The notes beneath the pieces were generated by a model. That model was not told where the DNA came from. It saw nothing but the letters and a program-made list of their open reading frames with translations, and did no database searches. Positions 24,246 to 34,897 of a stretch of 64,000 bases of DNA are shown piece by piece (the first letter of the stretch is position 1; the number at the start of each line of letters is the position of its first letter). Location: the NCBI RefSeq assembly GCF_016863515.1, contig NZ_BOPA01000005.1, positions 62,001-126,000 on the forward strand, given 5' to 3'. The translations under genes and the position numbers were made by a program. The DNA comes from Micromonospora gifhornensis. GTDB lineage: Bacteria; Actinomycetota; Actinomycetes; Mycobacteriales; Micromonosporaceae.

Positions 24246-25097
24246 GTGGGTGAAATGTCCGACCTGGGGCGCCTGATTCTGCTCGGGGCTCCCCTCGGCA
24301 ACCCCGCCGACGCCTCCGCCCGCCTGCGCGACGTGCTCGCCACCGCCGACGTGGTCGCCGCCGAGGACACCCGCCGACTGGGCCGACTGGCCCGCGACCT
24401 GGACGTGACGGTCGCCGGGCGGATCATTTCCTACTTCGAGGGCAACGAGGAGCGTCGTACCCCCGAACTGGTCGACGAGCTGACCGCCGGAAGGGTCGTC
24501 GCCCTGGTCACCGACGGTGGGATGCCGAGCGTCTCCGATCCCGGTTACCGGCTGGTCCGGGCCGCCCTGGAGGCCGGGATCCCGGTCACCGCCGCGCCCG
24601 GGCCGAGCGCGGTGACGACCGCGCTGGCGCTGTCCGGGCTGCCCTCCGACCGGTTCTGCTTCGAAGGGTTCCTGCCCCGCAGTCCGAGCGGTCGTCGGTC
24701 CCGGCTGCGTGCCCTGGCCGACGAGGAACGGACCCTTGTCATCTTCGAGGCACCGCACCGGGTCACCGCCGCCCTCGCCGACCTGGCCGACACGTTCGGC
24801 GCCGACCGGCCCGCCGCGCTGTGCCGGGAGCTGACCAAGACGTACGAGGAGGTGGTGCGCCGGCCGCTGGGAGAGCTGGCCCGGTGGGCGGCCGAGGGTG
24901 ACCCGCGTGGCGAGATCACCCTCGTGGTGGCCGGTGCCCCGGCGACACCCGCGACCCGCCCCGACGACGACACGCTGCGCGCCGCGGTGGCCGAACGGGA
25001 AGCTGCCGGCCTGACCCGCCGCGATGCGATCACCGAGGTGGCGAGCACCTTCGGCCTGCGCCGACGCGACGTCTACACAATCGTGCACCAGGTGTAA
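24246..25097 (+). CDS. rsmI: 16S rRNA (cytidine1402-2-prime-O)-methyltransferase
   Basis: A 283-residue SAM-dependent methyltransferase of the tetrapyrrole-methylase fold. It 2-prime-O-methylates C1402 at the ribosomal P site. Motifs are LGAPLGNPADASAR (normally TPIGNLxDxx), AEDTRRLGRL, VTDGGMPSVSDPGYRLV and AAPGPSAVTTALALSGLP. The GTG at 24,246 was chosen because AAGGAG lies nine bases upstream; ATG 24,228 and ATG 24,255 are in frame. Its TAA stop is the first three bases of an interspersed repeat copy. Confidence 0.94.
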   Translation: MGEMSDLGRLILLGAPLGNPADASARLRDVLATADVVAAEDTRRLGRLARDLDVTVAGRIISYFEGNEERRTPELVDELTAGRVVALVTDGGMPSVSDPGYRLVRAALEAGIPVTAAPGPSAVTTALALSGLPSDRFCFEGFLPRSPSGRRSRLRALADEERTLVIFEAPHRVTAALADLADTFGADRPAALCRELTKTYEEVVRRPLGELARWAAEGDPRGEITLVVAGAPATPATRPDDDTLRAAVAEREAAGLTRRDAITEVASTFGLRRRDVYTIVHQV

Positions 25098-25147
25098 GGA
25101 AGGGCCCCTTGTTAACGCCTCAGGTATAGGAAGGGCCCCCTGTTAAC
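25095..25147. repeat. Paired GGGGCCC interspersed repeats
   Basis: Two copies of a 22-23 base palindromic unit, TAAGGAAGGGCCCCTTGTTAAC at 25,095-25,116 (split here: TAAGGAAGGG + CCCCTTGTTAAC) and a variant at 25,125-25,147, lie between the convergent rsmI and membrane-protein genes. The rsmI stop codon is inside the first copy. They are the reverse complement of the pair at 30,614-30,666. Confidence 0.75.
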
Positions 25148-25156
25148 GGGCGAGAT

Positions 25157-26083
25157 TCACCAGGCGGCGACGAGGAAGCCAATGGTGATCACCAGTGGGC
25201 CGGTGAACGCGGCGGCCACCGCCCAGCGTCGGTCCACCGGGTCGGAGAACCGGGTCGCACCGGTCCACCGGGCGATGCCGGCGGCACAGCCCAGCACCCC
25301 CAGCAGGCCGAGCAGCCAGCGCAGGTGGGCACCGACGCCCCCGTCGGCGTACGCGATGTCGGCGGTCGGGCCGGTGACCCGGGCGGGCAGCACCGCGCCC
25401 GCGGTGGCCCGCCGCTCGGGCACCCCGCTGACCCGGATGCCGTAGCTGCGGAACCGATCCTCGGCAGCGGCGAAGTTGCCCCGGCAGCGCTGGGACAAGC
25501 CGCCGCCGGTGCAGTCGGTCACCACCACGCTGCCCGAGGTGGCATGCCCGACCGCGAGCCAGAGCGGGCCGGCGCTGACCCAGGCGAAGAAGGCCGTGGC
25601 CAGGCTCAACCCGACAAGTGCGGCCAACCCGGCCAGCGGGTCCGGTGGACGGTTGGACCGTTTCCGGCCACGCCGCAGCGGCCAGGTGGGTCGCCACCAG
25701 GTGCGGGAGGTGCGCGACGCGTCCTGCCGTACCGGTGTGCCGTCCCAGTGCACCTGCTCGATCGGCGCCCAGAACGCCTCCTCCGTACCGTCGTCGGTCC
25801 GGCGGCCCCGACGCCCGGCGGACCGCAACGGCACCCGACGCGGCAGCGCGTCGACCGGCGCTCCGGTGGTGGGTTCCACCTCCACCCCGGGCGGCGCGGG
25901 GTCGGTGGGCGTCGCGCCGTCGGGCGGCACCGTCCGTGGTTGCGGTGCCACCGCAGACGTACGCGCGGCCGCCGGCACCTCCGACCACGGAGTACGCGCA
26001 CCTGTGCCCGGATCGGGCCGGGCGTCCGTGGGAAGGCCGTCGTCGTGGTCGCGGGCGGCTCTGCTGCCAGTCACGCGGTTCAT
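25157..26083 (-). CDS. Hypothetical membrane protein with long disordered N-terminus
   Basis: A 308-residue protein without a recognised family. The first 140 residues are charged and Pro-rich (low complexity, basic stretch [15 protein letters not shown]), consistent with a cytoplasmic tail. A membrane segment follows ([20 protein letters not shown]), then an extracellular loop with two Cys ([18 protein letters not shown]) likely to form a disulfide, and two more C-terminal helices ([16 protein letters not shown] and [16 protein letters not shown]). The ATG at 26,083 is the best start; ATG 26,098 is possible. It is convergent with rsmI and divergent from metG. Confidence 0.75.
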   Translation of the reverse strand: MNRVTGSRAARDHDDGLPTDARPDPGTGARTPWSEVPAAARTSAVAPQPRTVPPDGATPTDPAPPGVEVEPTTGAPVDALPRRVPLRSAGRRGRRTDDGTEEAFWAPIEQVHWDGTPVRQDASRTSRTWWRPTWPLRRGRKRSNRPPDPLAGLAALVGLSLATAFFAWVSAGPLWLAVGHATSGSVVVTDCTGGGLSQRCRGNFAAAEDRFRSYGIRVSGVPERRATAGAVLPARVTGPTADIAYADGGVGAHLRWLLGLLGVLGCAAGIARWTGATRFSDPVDRRWAVAAAFTGPLVITIGFLVAAW

Positions 26084-26219
26084 TTGACACTGGCACAACT
26101 GTCACAGAGGGCAGCTCAGGCAGCGTGTCGGCGACAAATCGGACGACTGGCCGGGTCGAAGTGGTCCGCTTCATCGACTCGGCACCCCCATTGGTTCGCG
26201 GCCACCCTCGACGGGTCAC

Positions 26220-26233
26220 TAGGCTTGCTCGTC
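26220..26233 (+). promoter_or_regulatory. TAGGCT leaderless promoter of metG
   Basis: TAGGCT at 26,220-26,225 is eight bases from the metG ATG. No Shine-Dalgarno sequence is present between, so the mRNA probably starts at or near the ATG. Confidence 0.5.
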
Positions 26234-28036
26234 ATGAGTCACGTTCTCGCGGCAGTGGCCTGGCCGTACGCCAACGGCCCCCGCCATATCGGCCACGTCT
26301 CCGGTTTCGGCGTTCCCTCCGACGTCTTCTCCCGGTACATGCGGATGGCCGGTCACGACGTGCTCATGGTCTCCGGCACCGACGAGCACGGCACGCCCAT
26401 CCAGGTGCAGGCCGACGCCGAGGGGTTGACCCCGCGGGAACTGGCCGACCGGTACAACCGGGTGATCGTGGAGGACCTGCACGGCCTCGGTCTCTCCTAC
26501 GACCTGTTCACCCGCACCACCACCCGCAACCACTACGCGGTGGTGCAGGAGTTGTTCGAGGGGATGTACCGCAACGGCTACATCGTGCCGAAGACCACGA
26601 TGGGAGCGATCTCCCCGTCGACCGGCCGGACCCTGCCCGACCGGTACATCGAGGGCACCTGCCCGATCTGCGGCTACAGCAGCGCCCGCGGCGACCAGTG
26701 CGACAACTGCGGCAACCAGCTCGACCCGATCGACCTGATCGACCCCAAGTCGAAGATCAACGGGGAGACGCCCAAGTTCGTCGAGACCGAGCACTTCTTC
26801 CTCGACCTGCCGGCCCTGGCCGACGTGCTCCGCCAGTGGCTGGACACCCGGGAGGGCTGGCGTCCCAACGTGCTGCGGTTCTCCAAGAACCTGCTGGCCG
26901 ACCTGCAGCCCCGGGCCATTACCCGTGACCTGGAATGGGGCGTACCGATCCCGCTCGACGACTGGCGGGAGCGCACCGACAAGCGGATCTACGTCTGGTT
27001 CGACGCGGTGATCGGCTACCTCTCCGCCTCCATCGAGTGGGCCCGCCGCTCCGGCGACCCGGAAGCCTGGCGCAGGTGGTGGTCCACCGACGGGGCCGGG
27101 AAGGACGCCCAGGCGTACTACTTCATGGGCAAGGACAACATCGTCTTCCACTCGGTCATCTGGCCGGCGCTGCTCGCCGGCTACTCCGGCGAGGGCAGCA
27201 GGGACGGCGAGCCCGGCCAGCTCGGGCGACTCAACCTGCCCACCGAGGTGGTATCCAGCGAGTTCCTGACCATGGAGGGACGCAAGTTCTCCTCCTCCCG
27301 CCGGGTCGTCATCTACGTGCGGGACTTCCTCGAACGCTACGACGCCGACGCGCTGCGCTACTTCATCGCCGTCGCCGGGCCGGAGAGCAACGACACCGAC
27401 TTCACCTGGGCCGAGTTCCTCCGCCGCAACAACGACGAACTGGTCGCCGGGTGGGGCAACCTGGTCAACCGGTCGATCTCGATGGCGGCGAAGAACTTCG
27501 GCCAGATTCCGGCGGTCGACCCGAACGGGCTCACCGAGGCCGACGAGGCGCTGCTCGCGGTGGCCCGCGCCGGCTTCACCACGGTCGGTGACCTGATCGC
27601 CCGGCACCGGCAGAAGCAGGCCATCGGCGAGGCGATGAAGGTGGTCGCCGAGGCCAACAAGTACCTCTCCGACCAGGCGCCGTGGAAGCTCAAGGACGAG
27701 GCGGACAAGCCCCGGATGGGCACCATCCTGCACGTCGCCCTTCAGGTGGTCAGCGACGCCAACACGCTGCTCACCCCGTTCCTGCCGCACTCCGCGCAGA
27801 AGGTCCACGAGCTGCTCGGCGGCACCGGGGTGCACGCCCCGATGCCGGTCATCGAGCAGGTCGAGGACCTCGACGGCGGGCCGGCGTACCCGGTGCTGAC
27901 CGGCGACTACACGCAGGGCGCGCGGTGGGAGTCCGTACCCCTGGAGGTGGGGCGACCGCTCGCGGCGCCCAAGCCGATCTTCCGCAAGCTCGACCCGTCG
28001 ATCGTGGACGAGGAACTGGCCCGACTCGAGGGCTGA
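26234..28036 (+). CDS. metG: Methionyl-tRNA synthetase
   Basis: A 600-residue class I aminoacyl-tRNA synthetase that charges tRNA-Met. The HIGH motif is at residues 18-21 (PRHIGHVSG), the zinc knuckle CPIC...CDNC begins at residue 143, and the KMSKS loop appears as KFSSSR from residue 351, a variant normal for actinobacterial MetRS. The anticodon-binding helical domain occupies the C-terminal third; there is no C-terminal EMAP-like dimerisation domain. The start follows directly from a TAGGCT box. A strong hairpin follows the stop at 28,047-28,076. Confidence 0.97.
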   Translation: MSHVLAAVAWPYANGPRHIGHVSGFGVPSDVFSRYMRMAGHDVLMVSGTDEHGTPIQVQADAEGLTPRELADRYNRVIVEDLHGLGLSYDLFTRTTTRNHYAVVQELFEGMYRNGYIVPKTTMGAISPSTGRTLPDRYIEGTCPICGYSSARGDQCDNCGNQLDPIDLIDPKSKINGETPKFVETEHFFLDLPALADVLRQWLDTREGWRPNVLRFSKNLLADLQPRAITRDLEWGVPIPLDDWRERTDKRIYVWFDAVIGYLSASIEWARRSGDPEAWRRWWSTDGAGKDAQAYYFMGKDNIVFHSVIWPALLAGYSGEGSRDGEPGQLGRLNLPTEVVSSEFLTMEGRKFSSSRRVVIYVRDFLERYDADALRYFIAVAGPESNDTDFTWAEFLRRNNDELVAGWGNLVNRSISMAAKNFGQIPAVDPNGLTEADEALLAVARAGFTTVGDLIARHRQKQAIGEAMKVVAEANKYLSDQAPWKLKDEADKPRMGTILHVALQVVSDANTLLTPFLPHSAQKVHELLGGTGVHAPMPVIEQVEDLDGGPAYPVLTGDYTQGARWESVPLEVGRPLAAPKPIFRKLDPSIVDEELARLEG

Positions 28037-28046
28037 ACGGCGCGAC

Positions 28047-28076
28047 GGGCGCGACCCCCGCACCGGGGTCGCGCCC
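28047..28076. terminator. Bidirectional hairpin terminator
   Basis: GGGCGCGACCCC (28,047-28,058) and GGGGTCGCGCCC (28,065-28,076) pair perfectly over 12 bases with a six-base loop, between the convergent metG and hydrolase genes. There is no T-run, as is common for GC-rich actinobacterial terminators. Confidence 0.75.
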
Positions 28077-28091
28077 GCGTCCGTGGTGCGG

Positions 28092-28943
28092 TCAGGCCCG
28101 GGCCATCGCCGGCGCCCCGATGAACTCCATGATCGCCTTGAGCACGTCGTCGGCGTTCGTCCACGGAGTGCCGTGCGGCGCGCCCTTGAGGGTGACCAGC
28201 CGGCTGTCCGACAGCATCGGCTGCAACCGCTGGCCGGTCTTCGGGTACGGCAACACCATGTCCTTGTCGCCCTGCACGATCAGCACCGGTACGTCGATGC
28301 GGGACACGTCGCCCCGGAAATCGGTGCCCCAGGCGTCCACGCTGTCGTGCGTGCCGATCGCCGAGGCCCGCGCGCCGATCTCCCAGTGCGCCCGGTAGGC
28401 CTCCTCGCTGACCAGCTTGCCCCGGTTCTCGTCGTAGTTGAAGAAGTTGTTGCAGAACTGGGTGAGGTAGGCGAACCGGTCGTCGATGATCGCCTGCTTG
28501 AAGCCTTCGAACAGGTTCGGGTCGACACCCTCCGGGTTGTCCGGCGCCTGCTTCAGGTACGGCGCCAGGGGTGCCAGCAGCACCGCCCGGTCCACCCGGT
28601 CCGAGCCGTACGCGCCCAGGTAACGGGTCACCTCGCCGGTGCCCATCGAATGGCCGACCAGGATCGTGTTACGCAGATCCAGTTCGGTCATCAGCACGTC
28701 GAGATCGGCGGAGAAGGTGTCGTAGTCGTACCCGAGGGCCGGCTGCGCCGAATTGCCGAAACCACGGCGGTCGTACGTGATCACCCGGTACCCGGCCGCG
28801 AGCAGCGGCCCGGAGATCTTCTCCCAGGTCGCCCCGTTGAACGGGAACCCGTGGATCAGCACGATCGGCTGACCGGAACCGTGATCCTCGTAGTACAGGT
28901 CGATGGGTGCGGAGTTCTCCGTACCGACGGTGATGAAGGGCAT
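28092..28943 (-). CDS. Alpha/beta hydrolase (chloroperoxidase/esterase-like)
   Basis: A 283-residue cytoplasmic alpha/beta hydrolase. The oxyanion region LIHGFPFNGATWEK, the nucleophile elbow GHSMGTGEVTRY, an acid in VQGDKDMVLP and the His in KGAPHGTPWTNA complete the triad. It resembles the non-heme chloroperoxidase/perhydrolase group, although such proteins usually act as esterases in vivo. The ATG has GGAGAG upstream. The substrate is unknown. It follows a probable frameshifted gene on the same strand. Confidence 0.9.
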   Translation of the reverse strand: MPFITVGTENSAPIDLYYEDHGSGQPIVLIHGFPFNGATWEKISGPLLAAGYRVITYDRRGFGNSAQPALGYDYDTFSADLDVLMTELDLRNTILVGHSMGTGEVTRYLGAYGSDRVDRAVLLAPLAPYLKQAPDNPEGVDPNLFEGFKQAIIDDRFAYLTQFCNNFFNYDENRGKLVSEEAYRAHWEIGARASAIGTHDSVDAWGTDFRGDVSRIDVPVLIVQGDKDMVLPYPKTGQRLQPMLSDSRLVTLKGAPHGTPWTNADDVLKAIMEFIGAPAMARA

Positions 28944-29042
28944 CTCACTCTCCTGCGGTCGGACGACATGGTCACCCGCCGCATTCCCGAGCCACCGGCC
29001 GATATGCGTGACCCCGGCCCGGACCCGGCGGTGTCCGGTTCG

Positions 29043-29597
29043 TCAGAGGACGTACGGATGATCGACCACCCGGTCGTCGGTGACCTCGTTGCCGGGCACC
29101 CAGGTCTCGTAGACACCCCGTTCGTGACACTGCCACCGGTCACGGCCACCGCGTCCGGATTCGGATGCCGCAGCCGCAACCGCAGCCACTCCGCCTCCTC
29201 GCCGAGCACCAGGCAGGGCACGCCGCGCCAGGTCGCCTGCCGCAGCAGGCGGGACACCCCGTCGACCGGGTAGTGGGCGGCCCGGGTCAGCGCCAACACC
29301 CGGAACCCGCCCGGCCGATCCGCCACCGCAGCGCGTACGTCACCTCCGCCGCGTCCCGGCCACCCCGCCATCGGTACGCAACATCGTGGTGGCCGCAGCG
29401 GCACCAGCAGCGGCGCCTCCGGCTCCTCCGCCGGCTCGGTCGGGCAGTGCACCGCACCGACCTCGGTGACGTGCACGAACCGCCGCCACGGCAACGCCGA
29501 GTTGGGTCGGGGCACCCACTGGAAACCCGGCACCGCCGTACGCCACCCGCAGCCCGGTCTGCTCCGGCGCCGCGCCCTCGGCGCGAGGGGTGATGCT
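29043..29597 (-). pseudogene. Frameshifted gene of unknown function
   Basis: A GTG at 29,597 with GAGGTGAGG upstream starts SITPRAEGAAPEQTGLRVAY, but its frame runs into a stop near 29,340. One base out of frame, from about 29,533, a protein-like sequence continues (QWVPRPNSALPWRRFVHVTE ... LLRQATWRGVPCLVLGEEAE). Near 29,125-29,135 the frame must shift back for the convincing end HERGVYETWVPGNEVTDD, VVDHPYVL, stop at 29,043. The outer frames are the same and the span is 185 codons, so one insertion plus one deletion explains it. Could be a pseudogene, sequencing errors, or just an ORF from GTG 29,533. The function is not recognised. Confidence 0.45.
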
Positions 29598-29714
29598 CAC
29601 GGCCTCACCTCGCTTCCTGCGGTCACCCCCGCGACGGTAGGACCGCCCGGCGTAGTCGAGGTGAACACCGGGTGGCGGACGGGTGGACCGACCGCGTGTG
29701 TGATGCTGTCGCTG

Positions 29715-30605
29715 ATGAGCCAGCCGACCGAGTCCCGCAGCCAGCGCGCCGCGCGCCGCGCCGGTGAGTTCCCGCCCGCACCCGAACCGTTGCCCCGGCC
29801 GGTGCTCGACAGCCACACCCACCTGGACATCACCGTCAGCGAGGTCGGGGTGCCGGGTGCCGGTGACGCCGCCGACCCGGTCACCGCGGCGATCGACGTG
29901 GCCACCGCCGTGGGCGTCGACCGGCTGGTCCAGGTCGGCGTCGACGTGGAATCCTCCCGCTGGGGCGCCGACGTGGCCGACCGGCATCCCGCCGTACTGG
30001 CCACCGTGGCGCTGCACCCCAACGAGGCGCCCCGGCTGGCCGACCTCGACGCCGCGCTGCGGGAGATCGAGTCGCTGGCCGCCCGGGACCGGGTACGCGG
30101 CGTCGGCGAAACCGGAATGGACTTCTTCCGCACCGGCGACGACGGCCGCGCCGCCCAGGAGGAGAGCTTCCGGGCCCACATCGCCATCGCCAAGCGGTAC
30201 GCCAAGACCCTTGTCATCCACGACCGCGACGCCCACGCCGACGTGCTGCGCATCCTCGACGACGAGGGCGCACCCGACACTGTGGTGATGCACTGCTTCT
30301 CCGGCGACGCGCAGTTCGCCGCCGAGTGCGTCCGCCGCGGATACCTGCTCAGCTTCGCCGGGACGGTCACCTTCGCCAGCGCCGGATCGCTGCGTGAGGC
30401 CGCCGCGCTGACCCCGCTGGACCAGATCCTCGTCGAGACCGACGCGCCGTACCTCACCCCGATGCCGTACCGGGGGCGACCGAACGCGTCGTACCTCATC
30501 CCGCTGACCGTGCGGGCCCTGGCCGACGCCACCGGCGCCGACCTCGACGACCTCTGCGCCGCGATCTCCGCCACCGGCGAGCGGGCCTTCGGCCCCTGGC
30601 GCTGA
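29715..30605 (+). CDS. tatD: TatD family metal-dependent hydrolase
   Basis: A 296-residue TIM-barrel nuclease of the TatD/YcfH family (3-prime to 5-prime DNase/deoxyribonuclease activity known for the family). Metal ligands are visible in order: DSHTHLD, VGETGMDFF, LVIHDRDAH, VVMHCFSGD and VETDAPYLTP. Compared with E. coli TatD it has an N-terminal tail of about 30 residues. ATG 29,715 is preferred over ATG 29,703. It lies upstream of rsmA with paired repeats between, a common neighbourhood (metG, tatD, rsmA, ispE) in actinobacteria. Confidence 0.93.
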   Translation: MSQPTESRSQRAARRAGEFPPAPEPLPRPVLDSHTHLDITVSEVGVPGAGDAADPVTAAIDVATAVGVDRLVQVGVDVESSRWGADVADRHPAVLATVALHPNEAPRLADLDAALREIESLAARDRVRGVGETGMDFFRTGDDGRAAQEESFRAHIAIAKRYAKTLVIHDRDAHADVLRILDDEGAPDTVVMHCFSGDAQFAAECVRRGYLLSFAGTVTFASAGSLREAAALTPLDQILVETDAPYLTPMPYRGRPNASYLIPLTVRALADATGADLDDLCAAISATGERAFGPWR

Positions 30606-30613
30606 TCGCTGAC

Positions 30614-30666
30614 GTTAAGAAGGGGCCCTTGCTATACACGAGGCGTTAAGAGGGGGCCCTTCCTTA
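30614..30666. repeat. Paired GGGGCCC interspersed repeats, second locus
   Basis: Two copies, beginning GTTAAGAAGGGGCCCTT at 30,614 and GTTAAGAGGGGGCCCTT at 30,644, sit between tatD and rsmA. They match the reverse complement of the pair after rsmI. Each is an imperfect palindrome around GGGGCCC. Placement after stop codons suggests a termination or mRNA-end role. Confidence 0.75.
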
Positions 30667-30670
30667 CCCG

Positions 30671-30684
30671 TAGGCTGTCGGGCT
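30671..30684 (+). promoter_or_regulatory. TAGGCT leaderless promoter of rsmA
   Basis: TAGGCT at 30,671-30,676 is eight bases from the rsmA ATG, with no Shine-Dalgarno sequence between. It lies just after the second repeat copy. Confidence 0.5.
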
Positions 30685-31557
30685 ATGGCCGCAGACCTGC
30701 TCGGACCGGCGGAGATCCGGGACCTCGCCGCCCGGCTCGGTGTCGCCCCCACCAAGCGGCTCGGGCAGAACTTCGTGCACGACCCGAACACCGTGCGCCG
30801 GATCGTCACCACCGCCGGGCTCACCGGCGACGACGTCGCGCTGGAGGTGGGACCGGGGCTCGGCTCGCTGACCCTCGCCCTGCTGCCCGTCGCCGCCCAC
30901 GTACACGCCGTGGAGATCGATCCGACGCTGGCCGCGGCGTTGCCCGACACCGCCGCCCGGCACGCCGGCCCGCACGCCGCGCGGCTCACCGTGCACCACG
31001 CCGACGCGCTGCGGATCACCGGCGCCGAACTGGCCGACCCGGCACCCACCGCGCTGGTGGCGAACCTGCCCTACAACGTCGCCGTACCGGTGGTGCTGCA
31101 CCTGCTGGCCGTACTGCCCAGCCTCCGCCACGGACTGGTCATGGTGCAGAAGGAGGTCGCCGACCGGCTCGTCGCCGGCCCCGGCTCCAAGGTGTACGGC
31201 ATCCCGTCGGTCAAACTCGCCTGGTACGCCCACGCCCGCGCCGCCGGCAAGGTGCCACCCAACGTGTTCTGGCCGGTGCCCAACGTCGACTCCGGTCTGG
31301 TCGCCTTCACCCGCCGCGAACCACCCCGCACCGACGTACCCCGGGAACAGGTCTTCGCCGTGGTGGACGCGGCGTTCGCGCAGCGCCGCAAGACACTGCG
31401 GGCCGCTCTGGCCGGCTGGGCCGGCGGCGCCGACCGGGCCGCCGCGGCGCTCACCGCAGCCGGGGTCGACCCCGGCGCACGGGGGGAGTCACTCACCGTC
31501 GAGCAGTTCGCCGCGGTGGCCGCGTCGGCCCGAGGCGGTACGTCCGCAGCGCAGTAG
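30685..31557 (+). CDS. rsmA: 16S rRNA dimethyladenosine transferase
   Basis: A 290-residue SAM-dependent enzyme (KsgA) that dimethylates two adjacent adenosines near the 3-prime end of 16S rRNA in late 30S assembly. Motifs are [12 protein letters not shown] at the N-terminus, the SAM-binding [23 protein letters not shown], and the catalytic NLPYNV. The C-terminal domain is intact ([27 protein letters not shown]). Translation likely starts on a leaderless mRNA. The stop TAG is itself part of a TAGGCT box that could serve the downstream ispE unit. Confidence 0.96.
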   Translation: MAADLLGPAEIRDLAARLGVAPTKRLGQNFVHDPNTVRRIVTTAGLTGDDVALEVGPGLGSLTLALLPVAAHVHAVEIDPTLAAALPDTAARHAGPHAARLTVHHADALRITGAELADPAPTALVANLPYNVAVPVVLHLLAVLPSLRHGLVMVQKEVADRLVAGPGSKVYGIPSVKLAWYAHARAAGKVPPNVFWPVPNVDSGLVAFTRREPPRTDVPREQVFAVVDAAFAQRRKTLRAALAGWAGGADRAAAALTAAGVDPGARGESLTVEQFAAVAASARGGTSAAQ

Positions 31558-31606
31558 GCTGACGCGGACGCGGGACCGGCCGCCTGACACCGTCGAGGAG
31601 CTGATC

Positions 31607-31657
31607 GTGGAGAAGTCGTTCGACATCCCGTCGTGCGGACGGGGTGGCATCCGGTGA
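31607..31657 (+). CDS. Candidate 16-residue leader peptide before ispE
   Basis: GTG at 31,607 preceded by GAGGAG at good distance opens a 16-codon frame (VEKSFDIPSCGRGGIR). Its TGA overlaps the ispE GTG start as GTGA, so ribosomes finishing it could re-initiate at ispE, which otherwise has only a weak site. It is too short for statistical support; evidence is the ribosome-binding site and the exact overlap. Confidence 0.35.
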   Translation: MEKSFDIPSCGRGGIR

Positions 31658-32604
31658 CCGAGGCCTGGCGACCGGGGGACGACGACGAACGGCGCGGGGC
31701 CACCGGACCGGTCCGGGTCCGGGTGCCCGCCAAGGTCAACCTGCATCTGGGGGTCGGACCGTTGCGGCGGGACGGCTACCACGAGCTGAACACCGTCTAC
31801 CACGCGATCTCGATCTACGACGAGCTGACCGCGCGGCGCGGCGACACCCTCACCCTCACCATGGAGGGCGAAGGCACCGGGGAACTCGCCCTCGACGACT
31901 CGAACCTGGTCATCCGGGCCGCCCACGCGCTCGCCGGATACGCCGGTGTGATGCCGCACGCCCGCCTGCACCTGCGCAAACAGATCCCCCTCGCCGGCGG
32001 CCTCGCCGGAGGCAGCGCAGACGCCGCCGCCACGCTGGTGGCCTGCGACGCGCTCTGGGGCACCGGCCTGTCCCGCGACGAACTGGCCGGCATCGCCGCC
32101 GACCTCGGCTCGGACGTGCCGTTCCTGATCCACGGCGGCACCGCCCTCGGCACCGGCCGGGGCGAGGCGATCAGCCCCGTCCTGGCCCGCCCCACCTCCT
32201 GGCACTGGGTGGTGGCCATCGCCGACGGCGGCCTGTCCACCCCCCAGGCGTACCGCGAACTCGACCGGCTGCGCGAGACCGGGGCCGCGGGACCGGCGCT
32301 CGGCAGCACCGACGCCCTGCTTGGCGCGTTGCGCCAGCGCGACCCCCGGGTGCTGGCCCGGACCCTCGGCAACGACCTGCAGGACGCCGCTCTGTCCCTG
32401 CGCCCCTCCCTGGCGACCACCCTGAAGGCCGGGGAGGCGGCCGGCGCCCTGGCCGGCATCGTCTCCGGCTCCGGCCCCACCTGCGTCTTCCTCACCGCCG
32501 ATGCGGCCGACGCCGAGCGGGTCGCCGCCGAGTTGGCCGCGGCCGAGGTGTGCCGGCAGGTCCGCACCGCTCACGGCCCGGTCCACGGCGCCCGCATCAC
32601 CTGA
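31654..32604 (+). CDS. ispE: 4-diphosphocytidyl-2-C-methyl-D-erythritol kinase
   Basis: A 316-residue GHMP kinase. It phosphorylates CDP-methylerythritol in the non-mevalonate isoprenoid pathway. VRVPAKVNLHLGVGPLRRDG is at the N-terminus, the ATP-binding glycine loop is PLAGGLAGGSADAAA, and the C-terminal GSGPTCVF is the third GHMP motif. GTG 31,654 overlaps the stop of a candidate leader peptide; GTG 31,633 is an alternative start. It follows rsmA on the same strand as in many actinobacteria. Confidence 0.95.
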   Translation: MTEAWRPGDDDERRGATGPVRVRVPAKVNLHLGVGPLRRDGYHELNTVYHAISIYDELTARRGDTLTLTMEGEGTGELALDDSNLVIRAAHALAGYAGVMPHARLHLRKQIPLAGGLAGGSADAAATLVACDALWGTGLSRDELAGIAADLGSDVPFLIHGGTALGTGRGEAISPVLARPTSWHWVVAIADGGLSTPQAYRELDRLRETGAAGPALGSTDALLGALRQRDPRVLARTLGNDLQDAALSLRPSLATTLKAGEAAGALAGIVSGSGPTCVFLTADAADAERVAAELAAAEVCRQVRTAHGPVHGARIT

Positions 32605-32954
32605 CCACCACGCCCGCTGGTCGCCCAGACCGGTCCGACCATCACGCCCGCTGGCCGCCAGGCGGCCCTGACCACTGCGCCCGCTGGTCGCCGAGACCGC
32701 CCCGACCACCGCGCCGCCTTTGGCAAGATCGTGCTCGATCCGGGATCGAGTGGCCTTATCGCGGGCACTGAGCCACTTGATCCCAGATCGAGCGTGACCT
32801 TGGCTGTGTTCCCTGGCTGCGCAGGCTGTGTTCCCTGGCTGCGCGGGCGACGGGGCGCTGCCGGCAGGCGGAGCGCTGCTCCGCGTACCCTGAAAGCCAG
32901 GCGTCCCCAGGTGCCCGCCGGCACCGGGACGCCTTGATCATGAGAGGTGGGTTC
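32605..32954. repeat. Repeat-filled intergenic region
   Basis: No gene is seen. Three parts stand out. First, at about 32,605-32,715, roughly three degenerate copies of CGCCCGCTGGTCGCC-type units. Second, at 32,725-32,801, a 30-base inverted repeat with five mismatches and a 17-base loop; each arm holds the palindrome CTCGATC-N3-GATCGAG or a variant. Third, at 32,802-32,845, two exact-length copies of a 22-base tandem unit (GGCTGTGTTCCCTGGCTGCG). The second element has a relative at about 47,109. The last 50 bases carry the ABC-F leader. Confidence 0.65.
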
Positions 32955-34757
<1,803 letters not shown>

Positions 34758-34897
34758 ACTGATTGCCCCTCCTCGACGATGCGCCGACGCCGGGCGGCGA
34801 CGTCCCGACCTGCCGGGGACCCCGTGTGCGGCGTCACACCGTGGGGTACGGGACAATCCCCGGAAGACCCTGACCCAACGGCGTTGGAGACACAGAA

